Part shown: one piece after another, positions 1 through 12,429 of the stretch
Numbering within the stretch: the stretch's first letter is position 1
Layout of the letters: the number at the start of each line of letters is the position of its first letter
Assembly (NCBI RefSeq): GCF_032854445.1
Contig: NC_088295.1
Span: 51,815,249 to 51,875,248, forward strand
Direction of reading: 5' to 3'
Origin: Liolophura sinensis
Taxonomy: Eukaryota > Mollusca > Polyplacophora > Chitonida > Chitonidae
DNA: 60,000 bases
Made by a program: the position numbers and the translations under genes
The notes under the pieces: model-generated
Database searches by the model: none
The model's input: the letters and a program-made list of their open reading frames with translations, nothing else
Told to the model about the DNA's origin: nothing

Positions 1-488
1 GAATAAGGAATGAATAGATGAAAGATTGTGGCCTAACACCACATGGGCAATGAGTGGGGGTGAACAGGACCCATATGGAGGTCACATGCCCTGCATTCAA
101 ATTTTATTGGTGAATAGATCATAATAATTTATAACTGTCCTGTCAGGACCAGGAAAATTTTACCCGATAGTAGAGAACTTTATATTGTAACACAGTATAA
201 TTTTTGTCACACAATAAAGCTGATTTTGTCATGGACCAACAGGTTGGTACAGGTCAAAACTGCCATGTAAACAACATTGTAACTTTTTTACAATTTGAAT
301 AACTGAATTTGCCATTATATCCTAAAGGCACCAAAACTATTTCCAGGCATGGGAAGTATACAAGATGGAGTTTCTGAAATTAAACCCAACCATTGTTGTA
401 TCTGTCACATTTATTATCTGAGGACATTTATAGGAATGAGTGAATGATTATGGCTTAAATCCACTTTGGCATTATTGCAGCCTGCATT

Positions 489-755
489 TATATTTATTTA
501 TTTATTTGATTGGTGTTTCATGCTGTACTGAAGAATATTTCACTTACATGATGACGGCCAGCATTATGGTGGGAGGAAACCGGGCACAGCCCGGGGGAAA
601 CCCACAACTATCCGCAGGTTGCTGGCAGACTTTATTACGTCCGCCCGGAGAGGAAGCCAGCATCAGCTGGTCTTGAACTCATAGCGATGCCATTGGTGAG
701 AGGCTTTTGTGTCAATATGCTGCGCTAGCGGGCTAATGATCTGAGCCTCGGAGGC
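489..755 (-). mobile_element. tRNA-derived SINE, molluscan type (family 1), near full length
   Basis: The A+T tail (TATTTATTTATTTGATTGG) lies at the left, so the element runs on the minus strand. Read on that strand, the head near 755-640 contains a tRNA-like A-box region (TTAGCCCGCTAGCGCAGC) and a B-box-like GAGTTCAAGACC. The conserved body follows (CCCACCATAATGCTGGC) and then the tail. The internal boxes imply an RNA polymerase III promoter. At least a dozen more or less complete relatives occur in this window. Confidence 0.8.
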
Positions 756-759
756 CCCC

Positions 760-3700
760 GTCTGCCTTTAGAGGAGGACATGTCAGAAAGCAGACAGTTT
801 TAAAGGCAGTTAATCCCTGGAGCACCCTTCATGTAAATTTCTGTCATGTAATATCACTGCATAGGGTAATAAAATATGATGTGTGATGTAATAAACCAGT
901 CTCCCAGTTTTTGTGTTATTAATTTTCAAACAAGCTGTGTAATTAAAAAAGTATGTGTTATATAATGACAGGTCTGCCCAAAGTCTTTTGTAGCTTGCAG
1001 TGGAATATAGACATTATAACAGCTCTTTGATGGCTTGACAGCAAATTAACATGGAAAAGATCGGGAATGAGATTTTATAGCCTATATTATACCCAGTTTT
1101 ATTTATTGACATCTTCACCCGACAGGTCGCAGGTTCGAATCTGGCATTTTTGAAGTTTTTGTGTAACTAAGAATCTGCCGGTGATTCATCAGTTGATCAA
1201 TCAATAAATCTTGCCAATCATTAACAAACCTACATGCTGATAGATATGTTGTTGAGCGTTACTTCACTGATCGAGGGCGTATCCAGCGAAATAGACATGC
1301 AAGTGAGTTGAAACGAATTTCAGTGCAACGGGACTCCACCGAACGCTGGTAGTAACTTGTAAGCTCTTAACTTGATGTTAAGAAATTTTGTTATAAGAAC
1401 AAAAAGTATTCTATTTACTGAGACAGAAGTGTAGGAAGTGTTACTGTGTGGAGTTTGTCATAACCCCATGTTGGTGCACCTATTGTAAGACAGATTATGC
1501 TTCATGTTCTTCTTCTATAATTATGACGTCACCGAAGCAGTGAGTTCTTTGTGTTGAAACCAGGCTGATGGAGTTTAACATTATGAATTAGAAAAAGTAT
1601 TGTAACTACATGCATCTTCCTTGCAATATTAAATATAAATGTACAAAAGATCAATGTGTAGAGCTTGATGTGTTATGTGTTACTAACGAAAGGAAATTTT
1701 AGTAGCAAATTTGACTGATTTTACAGATAGGTGAATATAGGCAGCTGGTTAAAACAATAGGATATAGTAATAAAATTATGTAACATAGTGCACACCGTCA
1801 CTTGTCTTAAGACACGACATGATGATGTGAAACGATGGTACGATGCATTGTGTCATCGTTTCATGCCATAGTACTAACACTTCATGCCATCATGTCATTG
1901 CTTTGTGCCATAGTGCAATCTCACTGTGTCATCACTTCACATCATCATTCCATTGCCGAACGATTGAACGATAGTACGATGATGGTCTTCAACTTCCACA
2001 ATGGACATATATTTACAAAATTGTGTTACAGGTTGGCAAGGGCCAATTTATTATGCATTGGTGATAATCTGGCTTTTACCTGTCTGTCTGTGTGTCAACA
2101 TTTCTTCCCGTGTGTCAGCAACTCTATAGAAAAGGTAAAGACAAATTTTGAAGACATTTGGACAGTTTGGCCTCCAGGTGATGACCTTTAAACCTGGGTG
2201 ATAATTTGCTGTTTGTCTGTCCATTTACCTGTCAATAGCTTTATGCACAGTTTCAGACTGATTTTTTATTAAATCGTGTAACAGTGTTGGTTATAGGCAT
2301 TGGGCCTATCCATTGGATTTTAGGTGTTGGTCTGACCTTTTGCTTATCTGTTTTTCTGCTCCGCTGTTCTTCAGCACCTTTAATGGGAAAGTTTTGCGTA
2401 GATTTCGGTAAAATTTTGTGTTGGTCTCAAAAACTCAAAAGCTTATGGACCAACGTTGATGAAATTTTGTGAAAATGTTGGCTTTAGGACAGACTAATCT
2501 CTCTGTCTATGTATTGTTTGTCCAATGACCCAAGACTTTTGTGGACAGACGACTTGTCACCATCACAACAAATACAATGCGCAGATGTCCACAAATTTTG
2601 TGTAGTGATAGCTGTGAGTAAAAGAACAAATCACTTCTTTCCAGTGGTCTGCACTCTCTATATGCTGGATTTATACCTTACCTTAGGTAGTAAACCATCG
2701 ACCTGATGCTGCAATGCAAAAGAGCCACACTGACATGCGAAAAGGGACACCATGATAAAACAACAATTTGAAACCGATGTTAAAGGAACCAGAGAAGACT
2801 ACACTATATATAACGTAGCCAACCAGAAAAGTCCACCTGATAGGCATCAACACTGTGACAACTCGACAAAACAACCAAAATCTGAAATGTCTTTTTCTTG
2901 CATTGCAATATAACTCTGTTGTGATCAAACACTAAAGACAAACGCGTTTGGGTTTTTATTCAATAAACATTTTCGTAATTGAAAATGTGTTTATTAGCCT
3001 GTGATATATTTACATGGTAGAAACTTTTCCATGTATTAATATTTGTTTATTGAAATACGAATGTTAATTGAAATATGTAGCACATTATTTACGATTGCTT
3101 TAACTCATCTCTGTCATAGCATTTATGAATAAACATGAGGACGTGTTTTTTTTGCGGTCATTAAGTGTAATGGAAATGTGTTGTTGTTCCCATTTATAAA
3201 CTAAACACTTATTTTTACTGTGTACTGTCATTGTCTCCTGGTGAATGTGTTGTACACTGGAAACACTTTTGGGCATCCTCACTCCTTAAACTCCCTCATG
3301 GGGTTGCATTTCATTTTGAATCATGTGACGCGATCAGTCGATCGAAGTTTCAAATTCATCAGATGAGTGGCAGAAACTTTACGTTACTGAACATTTCTGA
3401 TAATACTTTAACAAAAATTTATAGTATTTACCAGTTTCATTAACAAAGATTGTGTTCCAGAAATACTGAGTGTTATCATTGATCACATGCACTACTATTT
3501 AGCCTGAAATACAACAAAACATGGTATTTTTGACCTAACGCCTCCAAAAGCTGTAGACTGAAGATTGGAAACCACCAATTGAATGTTTCGAATGACATGA
3601 AAATTAACCTGCAACATAAAGTTTCAGTGACGTAATATTCATTATCTTTATCACAGGGAGGCATCGGTGTAATTTAGAAGCAACCTTCAACAAGCAGGTA

Positions 3701-5260
3701 GAGATTAGGGAAGATATCCTAGTTTCCAGACAGGTATCCAGTTTGTATATCATTGGTGTGAATATAGTAACATCATGTTATTTTTAACATGAAGGAAGAA
3801 TAACTGGTAAGAACATAATGAAACAAATCCATGTGATGTCCCCAGTGAGTTTCTAGCTGTTTGCAACAGGGATGCAAGGACATGAAGTTGTCAATACCAA
3901 TGCCGTTAATGATATGTTCATTTTAATTATGTCCACTTGTTTGTTAAGATTGGGAAGACTTATTGATTGATCAATTGATAATTTGAATGAATAACCGGCG
4001 GACAACAGATGAAGAAATTTGAAAACTGGCATAAATAAAACAGGGTGTCACAAAGGTTTGTAAGATTTTATTCCCGATGTTTTCCATATTGCTCTCATTG
4101 AGTAATATCCATAAAGTCACCACAAACTACGAACAGCTTTGGGCAGAAGGTTGCTGGCCAGTTCACTATCGCTGTTATTACATAACACTTTTTTTTATTA
4201 CATGTTTGAAAATTAATATATTTACATAACAGAAATTTTTGATAACATGACTCAGAGATTGATTTATTACATCATATGGCAAGTTTTGTTCATGTTACTC
4301 ATTGATAATGCATGTCACAGGAATTTTTATTTCATTACATGGTGGGTGTTACATTACTGCAGAATTATTACATAATACAGTGTAAGACACCCCCTAACTT
4401 CAGCTTTACACTTTACATCACCTGACAAGCTACTACAATAATATATACAGTCAATGTCCCAAAATGGGACTTGAATCCAGCGCGATCTTTTGATTCTTTC
4501 TTACATACATTTAGTTTTAGGGTGAAAATAGAGTGAATCCATCTTGGGGAAAGTTTCCAGTAGTGCTCACATTTATAAATCTTCTTTAAATAGACACCCA
4601 GGAATCTGGGAAAATAATTAATAGACTTGTGCTGTTGTTCAAATGCATGTTCAAAAGATAATTCAGAAGGTGTCTCCCACACAAACTATAAGATAATTGG
4701 CATGTACATTTCTTACATATACGTGCAGTTGTTTATGGACTCAAACCTTGGAAATTCATTTTTCTAGCCAGCTGTATAGGGCTTTCATTTTAACCACTCA
4801 TATTCATGGCAACAAACAATTTTGTAACAGCATGAGATATGCAGGTCAATGAGTGTTAGCAGTATGTCACTTTTTAGGTGGCTCATGTTACACTAATGGG
4901 TCAACAGAGATCCAGGGTTTGATTAAGGGTATCGACTTGCCGTATTTCCCTACATGGACCACTCACATCTGACCATCATATATACCTTAAATAAATAATG
5001 TTCATGCATACCCACATGGCTGAACTTTTATGATTTTAATGATTTTATGATTTTAATAATTGTCTTGAATAATATAATATGATCGAGGTCCTGGCACACA
5101 GTGAAATCTTTCTGCAGACAACTGTAAATCATCACACACTCCATGTTCCCGTGGATGACACTTGACTGACTCATTCACAATATCTCATAGATAATTATAA
5201 GGGCTTTAATTGCCGCCTGAATTTAATTATTATTACCCGCATCTTGCCATGGGTTTTTCA
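760..5260. other. No recognised gene; intergenic or intronic AT-rich DNA
   Basis: No exon with good splice sites and a recognisable product was found on either strand. It may be an upstream intron of the TEX11-like gene, whose first seen exon is at 6,664. The stretch at 1,128-1,140 (CAGGTTCGAATCTGG) resembles a tRNA B box and is probably a worn SINE fragment. Around 1,810-2,470 there is loose internal repetition (CATCGTTTCATGCCATAG-like and AATTTTGTG-like units). Short open frames here look random. Confidence 0.5.
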
Positions 5261-5263
5261 TAA

Positions 5264-5350
5264 AAAAAGATTTATTTGATTGGCATTAAACACGGTACCC
5301 AAGAATATGTCACATATTGGACGGTGGACAAGAGAGGAAACCAGCATTCA
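5264..5350 (-). mobile_element. Degenerate SINE family 1 tail
   Basis: The stretch TTTATTTGATTGGCATTAAA, followed by ACGGTACCCAAGAATATGTC, is a worn minus-strand copy of the family 1 tail. The head is missing. Confidence 0.55.
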
Positions 5351-5633
5351 TAGAGTATAAATTTGGTAGCAACAACAGCAATTACAAGCTTGCCTGTCGA
5401 AGACACAAGAATGCAAAGCTACAGCTTAGTGCATAACACACTGTTTGAAATACCACTCTTAACATTTAATATGTCAGTACGCAGGAGACTGTAACAAGTT
5501 TTATAATTTTGGTAATTAACACGCACGCACTGCATCAGCAATAGAATATCCTTCTTTTGTGACAGGGCTTTACATGTATGCAAAACCAGGGCCCAGTTGT
5601 TCTGTCAAAAGTGAATTGGCCAACACTGGTCTT

Positions 5634-5790
5634 TATTTTTTATTTATTTATTTGATAGGTGTTTTATGCCGTACTCAAGAATGTTTCAATTATATGACTG
5701 TCCAGGGTTATGGTGGAAGAAAACCAGGCAAAGCACTGGGGAAACCCATGACCATTTGCAGGTTGTTGCCAGACCTTCCCATTTACAGCA
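5634..5790 (-). mobile_element. SINE family 1, 3' half
   Basis: TATTTATTTATTTGATAGG is followed by GCCGTACTCAAGAATGTTTC, then GGTTATGGTGG and the AAACCCATGACCATTTGCAG block. The tail and body are clear but the tRNA-like head is absent, so this is a 5'-truncated copy on the minus strand. Confidence 0.75.
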
Positions 5791-6663
5791 CTGGTATCAA
5801 TTCATGTTATGTGTTTAAAATTTTAGCCAAACTCAACAGCGAGTGCATTTGTCCAAAATCTAACAACAGCTTGCAGACCTACGTATTTAGTTGTTTGTAA
5901 CTCTTTTAGTTGTTTGTTACGCATTTATTTTTGGGCGGAGTACAAAATTGAAGACTTTGAGTGTGAAAAAAATCTGATATTAAGTCTCAAAACAGTTTGA
6001 ACAATTGGGCTCAGTGCAAGCAGTACTATATGATATGCCACACTTGACAATGTCTTGAATTTTGTAATTTATGAAAATTGAAATGCACACAGTGCGTCAG
6101 CAATGGAACTTCTCCATGGATGGAACTTATTCATTATTGTGCTTTATGTTATGTCGTGTGTGCGGCAATTATCCTTCCATTACATAATTAATGACTTTTG
6201 TCTCTTATGTCTTATGTTTATAAGAGTCCATATCAGTTGAGTGGATAAAGACGTATCATGTGATTGAGAATTAGAGCTTTGTATGTGGCTACATGAGTCA
6301 CATGCTAAGTCAACTTAGGCTGTTGTCATGTTTTAAACTGAAGTAGGTGTGAGTTGCCAGGTTTCTCATAATCCTTGTTTGCTTCATTTTTTTTACGGAA
6401 GTTGGGATCATGGATGAAAGAAACCCGGTAGAACGTGGGATAAGTCTGTACACCTTTCCAAATGATGACAATCTTTGAATTTTAAGAGCAATATGTGTAC
6501 ACACTTGAAGAGCATGTTTTTCTGGTATGATTTAAAGATCATCGTGATACAAAAATGATTTGTCACACAAAAATGTAGCATGTCTCTATGATCAGCACAT
6601 CAGTGAATTTTCCATGTTGTCAGAACATGTTTCATCTTAATTATTATATGCATGTGTTTGTAG

Positions 6664-9600
6664 GAGTCCTACCCAGAAATGGAGATCCTCTGGCTAATGA
6701 CCAAAGCCTGGAATCAGGGGATATATCTGTTCAGGTTAGTGTACACTTTATATAAGCTTATTATATCCCCCTACAGCAAAATCAAGCAGCGGGGCGGGGA
6801 GGTGGGGATCTGGGGTTATTCTACAATCACATTGTGTGTTGTCTGTCTATGGACACGATTTTGTCCATATGTCTTCTCCCAAACAAACGATTTTTAATGA
6901 AACTTACCATACATATCTTACCTATCATCAGAAGTTGCGAATGCTTAAGTTTCATTGCAATTGCTTGATATTCACATTATCCTCCTTTCAGGTACTTTGT
7001 GCAACATAATGGATATTCATGTATATTCATATAGCAACTCCTGCTAAAGTATTGCATCATTTTCCCTGAAACTTTGTGTATATCTTTCATATTTGTAAAT
7101 CATTATAAATATGAAATATTATATATCATTACATGCTGGGATACATTTCCTATACTCATGTTTCTCTGGGGTATATTTCAGTACATGTTGGGATACATTT
7201 CCTATACTCATGTTTCTCTGGGGTATATTTCAGTACATGTTGGGATACATTTCCTATACTCTGTTTCTCTGGGGTATATATCAGTACATGTTGGGATACA
7301 TTTCCTATACTCTGTTTCTCTGGGGTATATATCAGTACATGTTGGGATACATTTCCTATACTCATGTTTCTCTGGGGTATATTTCAGTACATGTTGGGAT
7401 ACATTTCCTATACTCATGTTTCTCTGGGGTATATATCAGTACATGTTGGGATACATTTCCTATACTCTGTTTCTCTGGGGTAATGATCACTGACTTGTGT
7501 TTTGCTTTATATTTTATGAAAGGTATGTATTCTTCCTATTATTTCCAGTCAGTTTCAAACAAAAATAATGGATTTGAAAAAATGACCCCTGTGTTACATA
7601 TTTGTAACACTTTAGAATATTTTCAGTTGTATGCTTGTTTCTTTGCTGAATATATGTCTGCACAGGATAGTATACACCTCCTGTATGCTTGTTTCTTAGA
7701 GGGATACATCTATACAGGTTATGACACTTCCTGATGCTTGTTTCTCTGGGTACATATCTGTTTTAAAATACTAGACACTTCCTATGTGCTTGTGTCTCTT
7801 GGAGATATATATCCACAGGTTAGTGTACACTTTATATATGCTTGTTTCTCTGTGGCATCGTTGCACATACCTGTATCGGTTAGGTTAGTCTATACACTTC
7901 CTATGTATGCTTCCTAGCTTTTATCTGTACAGGCTAACATACATATATGTATGCTTGTTTCTATGAGGGATACAGGTTAGTGTTTCTCTGAGGGATATGC
8001 CTGTATAAGTTAATGTACACTTCATACATGTACAAGTACTGTAAATGACCCAGAGTGTCGCCCTGAAATTTATCAGGTATGTTCTGCGATTCCTTGCATC
8101 TTAGTGATGTGGTGGTGGTTCTTACGGAGGTGACTGGGCATGGTGGGAGTGTCAAGGGGATTATCTGCACAGCAACTGTTGTTCACAAAACCAATTAACA
8201 TGCGCTATCATGCTTCAGGGGGAGTAACTCATGTCTATTTTATGCTCTTGTACCCAATTATTGTTCATCTTTCCTTGGTTTTAATACTAAGGAATTTAGT
8301 AATTTGGTACTTCACAGCTGATTGCCATTTTGTGGAAAACAATTAAAACAGAGATTTTGCTACCTAGCACCAGTGTACAGGTATGGACTGGCAGACTATG
8401 CGAATGTCAAAAATCTGCTTACATATAAAACTTATATAAAAACTATGTTAGAAAATTTAATACACTGCTAACCCATCACTTTAGTATTGACTTACTAGTA
8501 AATAGGCGGTATCAGGAAGCTAAAAAGCAATAAAAACAACACCTACACACTGTAGCTAAAAATTTTTATATTTGGGGTAATATTAAACATTCTCTGTAAA
8601 CTTCAGACATAATTTGGTAAACATAAATACAATTAAATTTACTTCATTTTACAGGCAGTGCAGTAGGGAATAAATGAATGTGTCTATGTTGTCTGTGTTT
8701 AATGGCATTCTGCCAGATTTAAACGTGAGAAATTTAACTTTGTTGCAATGTAAGTACAGTTCTAATTGGAATGAAACAACACTTCACTGAAATTATACAG
8801 GAGGTAGGTGACAGAGAAGTCACTGAAATACATCTGCACACTGATTCTTTTCATGAGGTGATGCAGTGAGGTGACCTCCACATACCCTGAACAATGAGGG
8901 AACTCATAAATGAACTCATGTAACAAAACAGTTTAAAACTCTGAACTGGTGTTCTTTCCTTTATTATATTACAATAATCAGTATATCAGCTCATAAAACA
9001 CGTGTAGTACACAAGCACTGCAACATCACAGAAGAAAACGTCGTCTATTGAGATTTGGACGTTCTGTGTAGGTTAGTAGTTGTGTCTCATTGTTCAACGC
9101 TTAAATTGATGCCTGCGATGTAGCTTGTGAATTAGACTGATGTCCACCTAAGATGACACCTTGGTGTGGTGATGTTTTGAGACAAAGTTTGGAATTTACA
9201 GGTTTTTTTACAATTATTGCTTGACTGGTGACAACTTGCTTTGATTTAATTCGTTGATAAAAATACAGCTTCCTGATTGGAACATCTGCATGTTTCTTTG
9301 CCAGTGACTTAACACCATGTGTTGCAAATTAGCCACCCAAACTTCATACAGTGTAATGTATTGGTTGGGGGGAGGGGTGTCTTGCCACCAACTTCAATAG
9401 ACAGGGTAATTAAAGGTAACTGATAGGCAAAACCCTAAATCACTTGCCATACGTTTGTTTATCTGAGGAATATAAATATCAACTGGCTTAGTTGATAAGC
9501 TTCAGAGCTTCACAAAAATCTTTCAGTTGTGAAGGATTATGTGACACTAATTGGAAGTGTAGTTTTATGGGCAGAATAAGTCATTTATTTTCAACGTTGA

Positions 9601-10562
9601 GGAGGGTATAAAAATAATATTTAATAACATCATCTGATTTGTGGAAAATGTCTCGGACAAATTTAAGAGTTGGATTTTCAGTTTTATTTTTATTCCATTA
9701 ATGGATTTTTTAGTTTTTGCTTACCTGTAAAACACAAAATAAAACTGATGTAGCCTTTGAGGAACATAGTAGAGCTGTGAAGAATTGTATAATACTGTCA
9801 ATGAAGCTTGCTGGTTCGGTATTTTGTTTTCAGTGCTGATCAGTATGAAGAAGCTGAGAAGTGGTGTAGTATGAGCCTCAACTTCCTCACACACCTGCCT
9901 TCCATGAAGAGCAACTATGAGGACCAGGTAAAGCAGTCATCTCCATGACGCTCAGAATACATTGTACTGTAATAGTATTATATGTATGCTTTCTGTATAT
10001 ATGTGTGCATAGATATGACATCATTCTCACAAAACCTTCTTCTGAGTATTAGAGGCTTTTATGTACAGGGAGCTGCACAGGAGATCTTATTCTGAACCTC
10101 AGCTCTTTAAAATACAGTAGTTTAAAAAAAAAAAGCAGTGTTTTGGTTTGTGTGAAGTTTTACTATTGCCTGGCATGTTCATCATGCCACATGTCAGCAT
10201 GTAGTCCAAGATGAAAAAGCCAAGACATTGTGAACATATTTGTAGTTCTCTATACTTGCAACTTCTTGACATTATGCCAGTGTTTCAGGTTAGTATTTTG
10301 CATGACATACAGCGTGGTTTCATGGCCAGCAAAATTGATCCATAATTCTTACCATAAAGCTGGAAGTCTGAGTCAAATGTATCAGGAATATCATTGTAGA
10401 TAGATGAATTTGAATGGACTGCATTGAAGGCATGGTGATTAATTTGCGTAGATAAAAAATATATAAATAACAGTTAACATGCTTTCTTTTCAGATGAACA
10501 CAGTGTACAGCGAAATATTGTCCAAGATAGAGAACAGAAACATTAGCAGCATGGAAGAGTAA
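6664..10562 (+). CDS. TEX11/SPO22/ZIP4-like meiosis protein, last three coding exons
   Basis: Exons 6,664-6,734, 9,834-9,927 and 10,494-10,562 (stop TAA 10,560-10,562) join in phase with AG acceptors and GT donors. They encode about 77 residues of a C-terminus. The first exon reads EILWLMTKAWNQGIYLF, the second AEKWCSMSLNFLTHL, and the third TVYSEILSKIENRN up to the stop. The LW..AWN..LY motif followed by AEKWC and a helical end is how I remember the TEX11/SPO22 family, whose TPR-like proteins act in meiotic crossover formation within the synapsis-initiation (ZMM) group. Upstream exons must lie to the left but I could not find them within 1-6,663. A polyadenylation signal follows at 11,048. 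The family assignment is by remembered similarity over a short stretch, while the exon structure is directly supported by phase. Confidence 0.7.
7131..7486 (+). repeat. Minisatellite of 50-52 bp units in a TEX11-like intron
   Basis: About seven units of GTACATGTTGGGATACATTT plus CCTATACTCATGTTTCTCTG plus GGGTATATTTCA occur head to tail. Two length classes differ by the CA in ACTCATG versus ACTCTG. The units are nearly identical, which implies recent expansion. All three plus frames stay open because the period is not a multiple of three and the unit lacks stops, so the overlapping reading frames are not evidence of coding. Confidence 0.9.
7600..8030 (+). repeat. Diverged relatives of the 7.1-kb minisatellite
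   Basis: Scattered units with TATGCTTGTTTCT, then a GG(G)ATA run and CAGGTTAGTGTACACTT, recur about every 60-70 bp. They resemble the tidy array just upstream and also the stretch after the exon ending at 6,734 (GTTAGTGTACACTTTATAT). They look like an older, eroded part of the same intron repeat. Confidence 0.55.
8040..9833. other. Intron of the TEX11-like gene, no further feature seen
   Basis: AT-rich sequence that ends in the acceptor TTTTGTTTTCAG at 9,833. No additional exon, SINE or tandem array was recognised. Confidence 0.5.
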
Positions 10563-11047
10563 CCCTGTGGTTTAATTCTGATGTTCTTCTTTTCAGTTCA
10601 TCTTGAACCCTTCAAGGCCAGAATTTTATCAACAACTGCCTGTACTATTATATTATGTATTGTTAAGTTATTAATACATGTATATGTAATATTTAGTACC
10701 TCTGTTGCCTGTAAATGGTGGCTTATGAGAGACAGAAGTTGTCAGAAAAACCATTTCCAGAGAATGGTTACACACAATTTGTTTTCCAGATGAAGAAAAA
10801 GTGCATGCAGCCATCTGTTTTAAAGAGCAAAGACTTAAGTTTGCTGAGTCAGAATCCCAAGATTTGAGTTGAATGCAGCCAAGTACCAAAATGAGCCGTG
10901 ATACAGCACGAGAATAGTCAATATCACGTAATTACCTCCCTTGTGATTATACTGATAGCAGCACCACCATTCCTGTTTTAAGGTCTAATCTTCCAAAGGA
11001 TGTAATTTATATTCAAATCCTCTGGTATCACTTCTGAAGATCCTGTT

Positions 11048-11053
11048 AATAAA
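11048..11053 (+). terminator. Polyadenylation signal AATAAA
   Basis: This is a canonical AATAAA about 490 bp after the stop codon of the TEX11-like gene. No closer canonical signal was noticed in the presumed 3' UTR. Confidence 0.5.
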
Positions 11054-11426
11054 TCAGTTTTTACATCCAGTCTGCTTGTTGGGCAACATACATATTAATG
11101 CCTTGAAAATGCCTAAAGGGACTTACCGCCGAAAGAAATTCAGAATTTTGAGTTAGCGCAGTTAAGTACAAATATAAGTTTCTAAAGGGAAATCAGTCAC
11201 TGGTGTAAGCTGTCTGCCGACGATATAACATGCAAATGAGGCAGCACAAAGATTCCCACAATGCAGTGTTTGTTTGAGGATCGCACATGTAAACAATACA
11301 ATATGGATTGGAAGCGAATTATAAGGAAACAAATACAATCTTCCTTTCTATGGACGATCTGAAGTGACATTGCAGACCATGCCTACCATTGTCACATTCA
11401 AGTTCGGTGAACATCTTTTTGTCTAG

Positions 11427-11634
11427 ACAACAAAGTGATCTTAGACTTAAGTCAAAATTTCAAATCACTTTAAAACAGTAATTTCTTATGTAACAAGGTC
11501 CGAATATTGCTTGACAACGTAAATTCTGGTAAGTTAATGTAACACAAATTTCAGCTAAAATAAGGGAAAAGATAACATACCAAGTTTTAACGACTGAAAT
11601 CTTGACTTAAGTCTAAGATCGCTTCGTGATCCCA
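11427..11634. mobile_element. Palindromic MITE-like element
   Basis: The left end has CAAAGTGATCTTAGACTTAA (11,431 on) and the right end has its inverse (TTAAGTCTAAGATCGCTTCG, near 11,606-11,625). Roughly 30-bp arms flank about 140 bp of AT-rich sequence without coding potential. Terminal inverted repeats with a short non-coding interior suggest a non-autonomous DNA transposon. Confidence 0.6.
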
Positions 11635-11870
11635 GGGCCAGGCTTTCTAAATCCAGTGACTTGAGTGAGTTGATGATGGAAGGGAAACCGCTTTTAATAC
11701 TCAGCATTCTGTTGTTTTCTCAGGCTGATATGTCAGTAGACATCTGGAAGTCTGAACTTTATGTAGTCTAATAACAGCATAATTTCATGTAGGCGGTATT
11801 TCCCTTTAAATGTCTGTCATATAATGCAGAAAGGCACTTGACCCATAAGGTCACGTGCTTATATCCAGAA

Positions 11871-12012
11871 ACGGCCATAAGTGGGAAGGTCCGACGGCAA
11901 CCTTCGGATGGATTTTCTCGGGGCTCTGCCTGGTTTTTTCACACCATAATGCTGGCTGGTCATATAAGTGAAACATCCTTGAGTAAAACACCAATCAAAT
12001 AAATACATAAAT
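11871..12012 (+). mobile_element. SINE family 1, 3' half
   Basis: The copy contains GTGGGAAGGTCCGACGGCAA, CACACCATAATGCTGGCTGG, then AACACCAATCAAATAAATAC. It is a 5'-truncated plus-strand copy. The spacing between GAGTA and AAAACACC has lost a few bases. Confidence 0.75.
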
Positions 12013-12131
12013 ATATTCAGAGATATTCGTCTTTGAATTCCAGGGGGAGTCTCCAGCTCCCACTGTTCTTGTAGCCTTTAGGCAGGCTTTCATGAAGTTT
12101 ATTTGTAGGCTACTAGCATACCCACCACATT

Positions 12132-12425
12132 AAATGAATGAATGCTTGGGGTTTCGTCCTACTTAAGAACTTTTCAGTCATCTGATGATGAGGAGTCAAT
12201 AGGTGTATTTACATATAATGTCTTCTGGTGGCAGGGTGTCCATGCTGTCAAAGTGCTGCCACCACTGAAGCATATCACCAGACATGATGCCCGACTGAGA
12301 TATATTATACTGACACCGGACCAACCTCTCCTGTTTCCTTGCTCTAACCTCCGAGTGCTCAGCGCTAAGAGAGGCAACGAGTACCATGTTTTAAGTATTT
12401 GGTATGAGCCAACTCCAGCACACTG
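12132..12425 (-). mobile_element. SINE family 2 (GAATGAATG tail)
   Basis: The tail GAATGAATGCTTGGGGTTTC lies at the left, followed by TTTCAGTCATCTGATGATGA and, toward the right, AGTATTTGGTATGAGCCAAC. The same layout recurs at 23,998 and 55,482, which defines a second SINE family on the minus strand. The tRNA-like head is truncated in this copy. Short open frames on both strands here are not genes. Confidence 0.65.
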
Positions 12426-12429
12426 AGCT

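Noticed and set aside
1120-1145. tRNA gene
   Set aside because: Only a B-box-like GGTTCGAATC is present. No acceptor stem or A box pairs with it.
7074-7734. Long overlapping open frames in all three plus frames (and minus) at the 7.1-kb array
   Set aside because: They are created by 50-52-bp units without stops. There are no splice signals and no family match.
12142-12426. 94-codon plus frame
   Set aside because: It lies fully within a SINE family 2 copy on the other strand.
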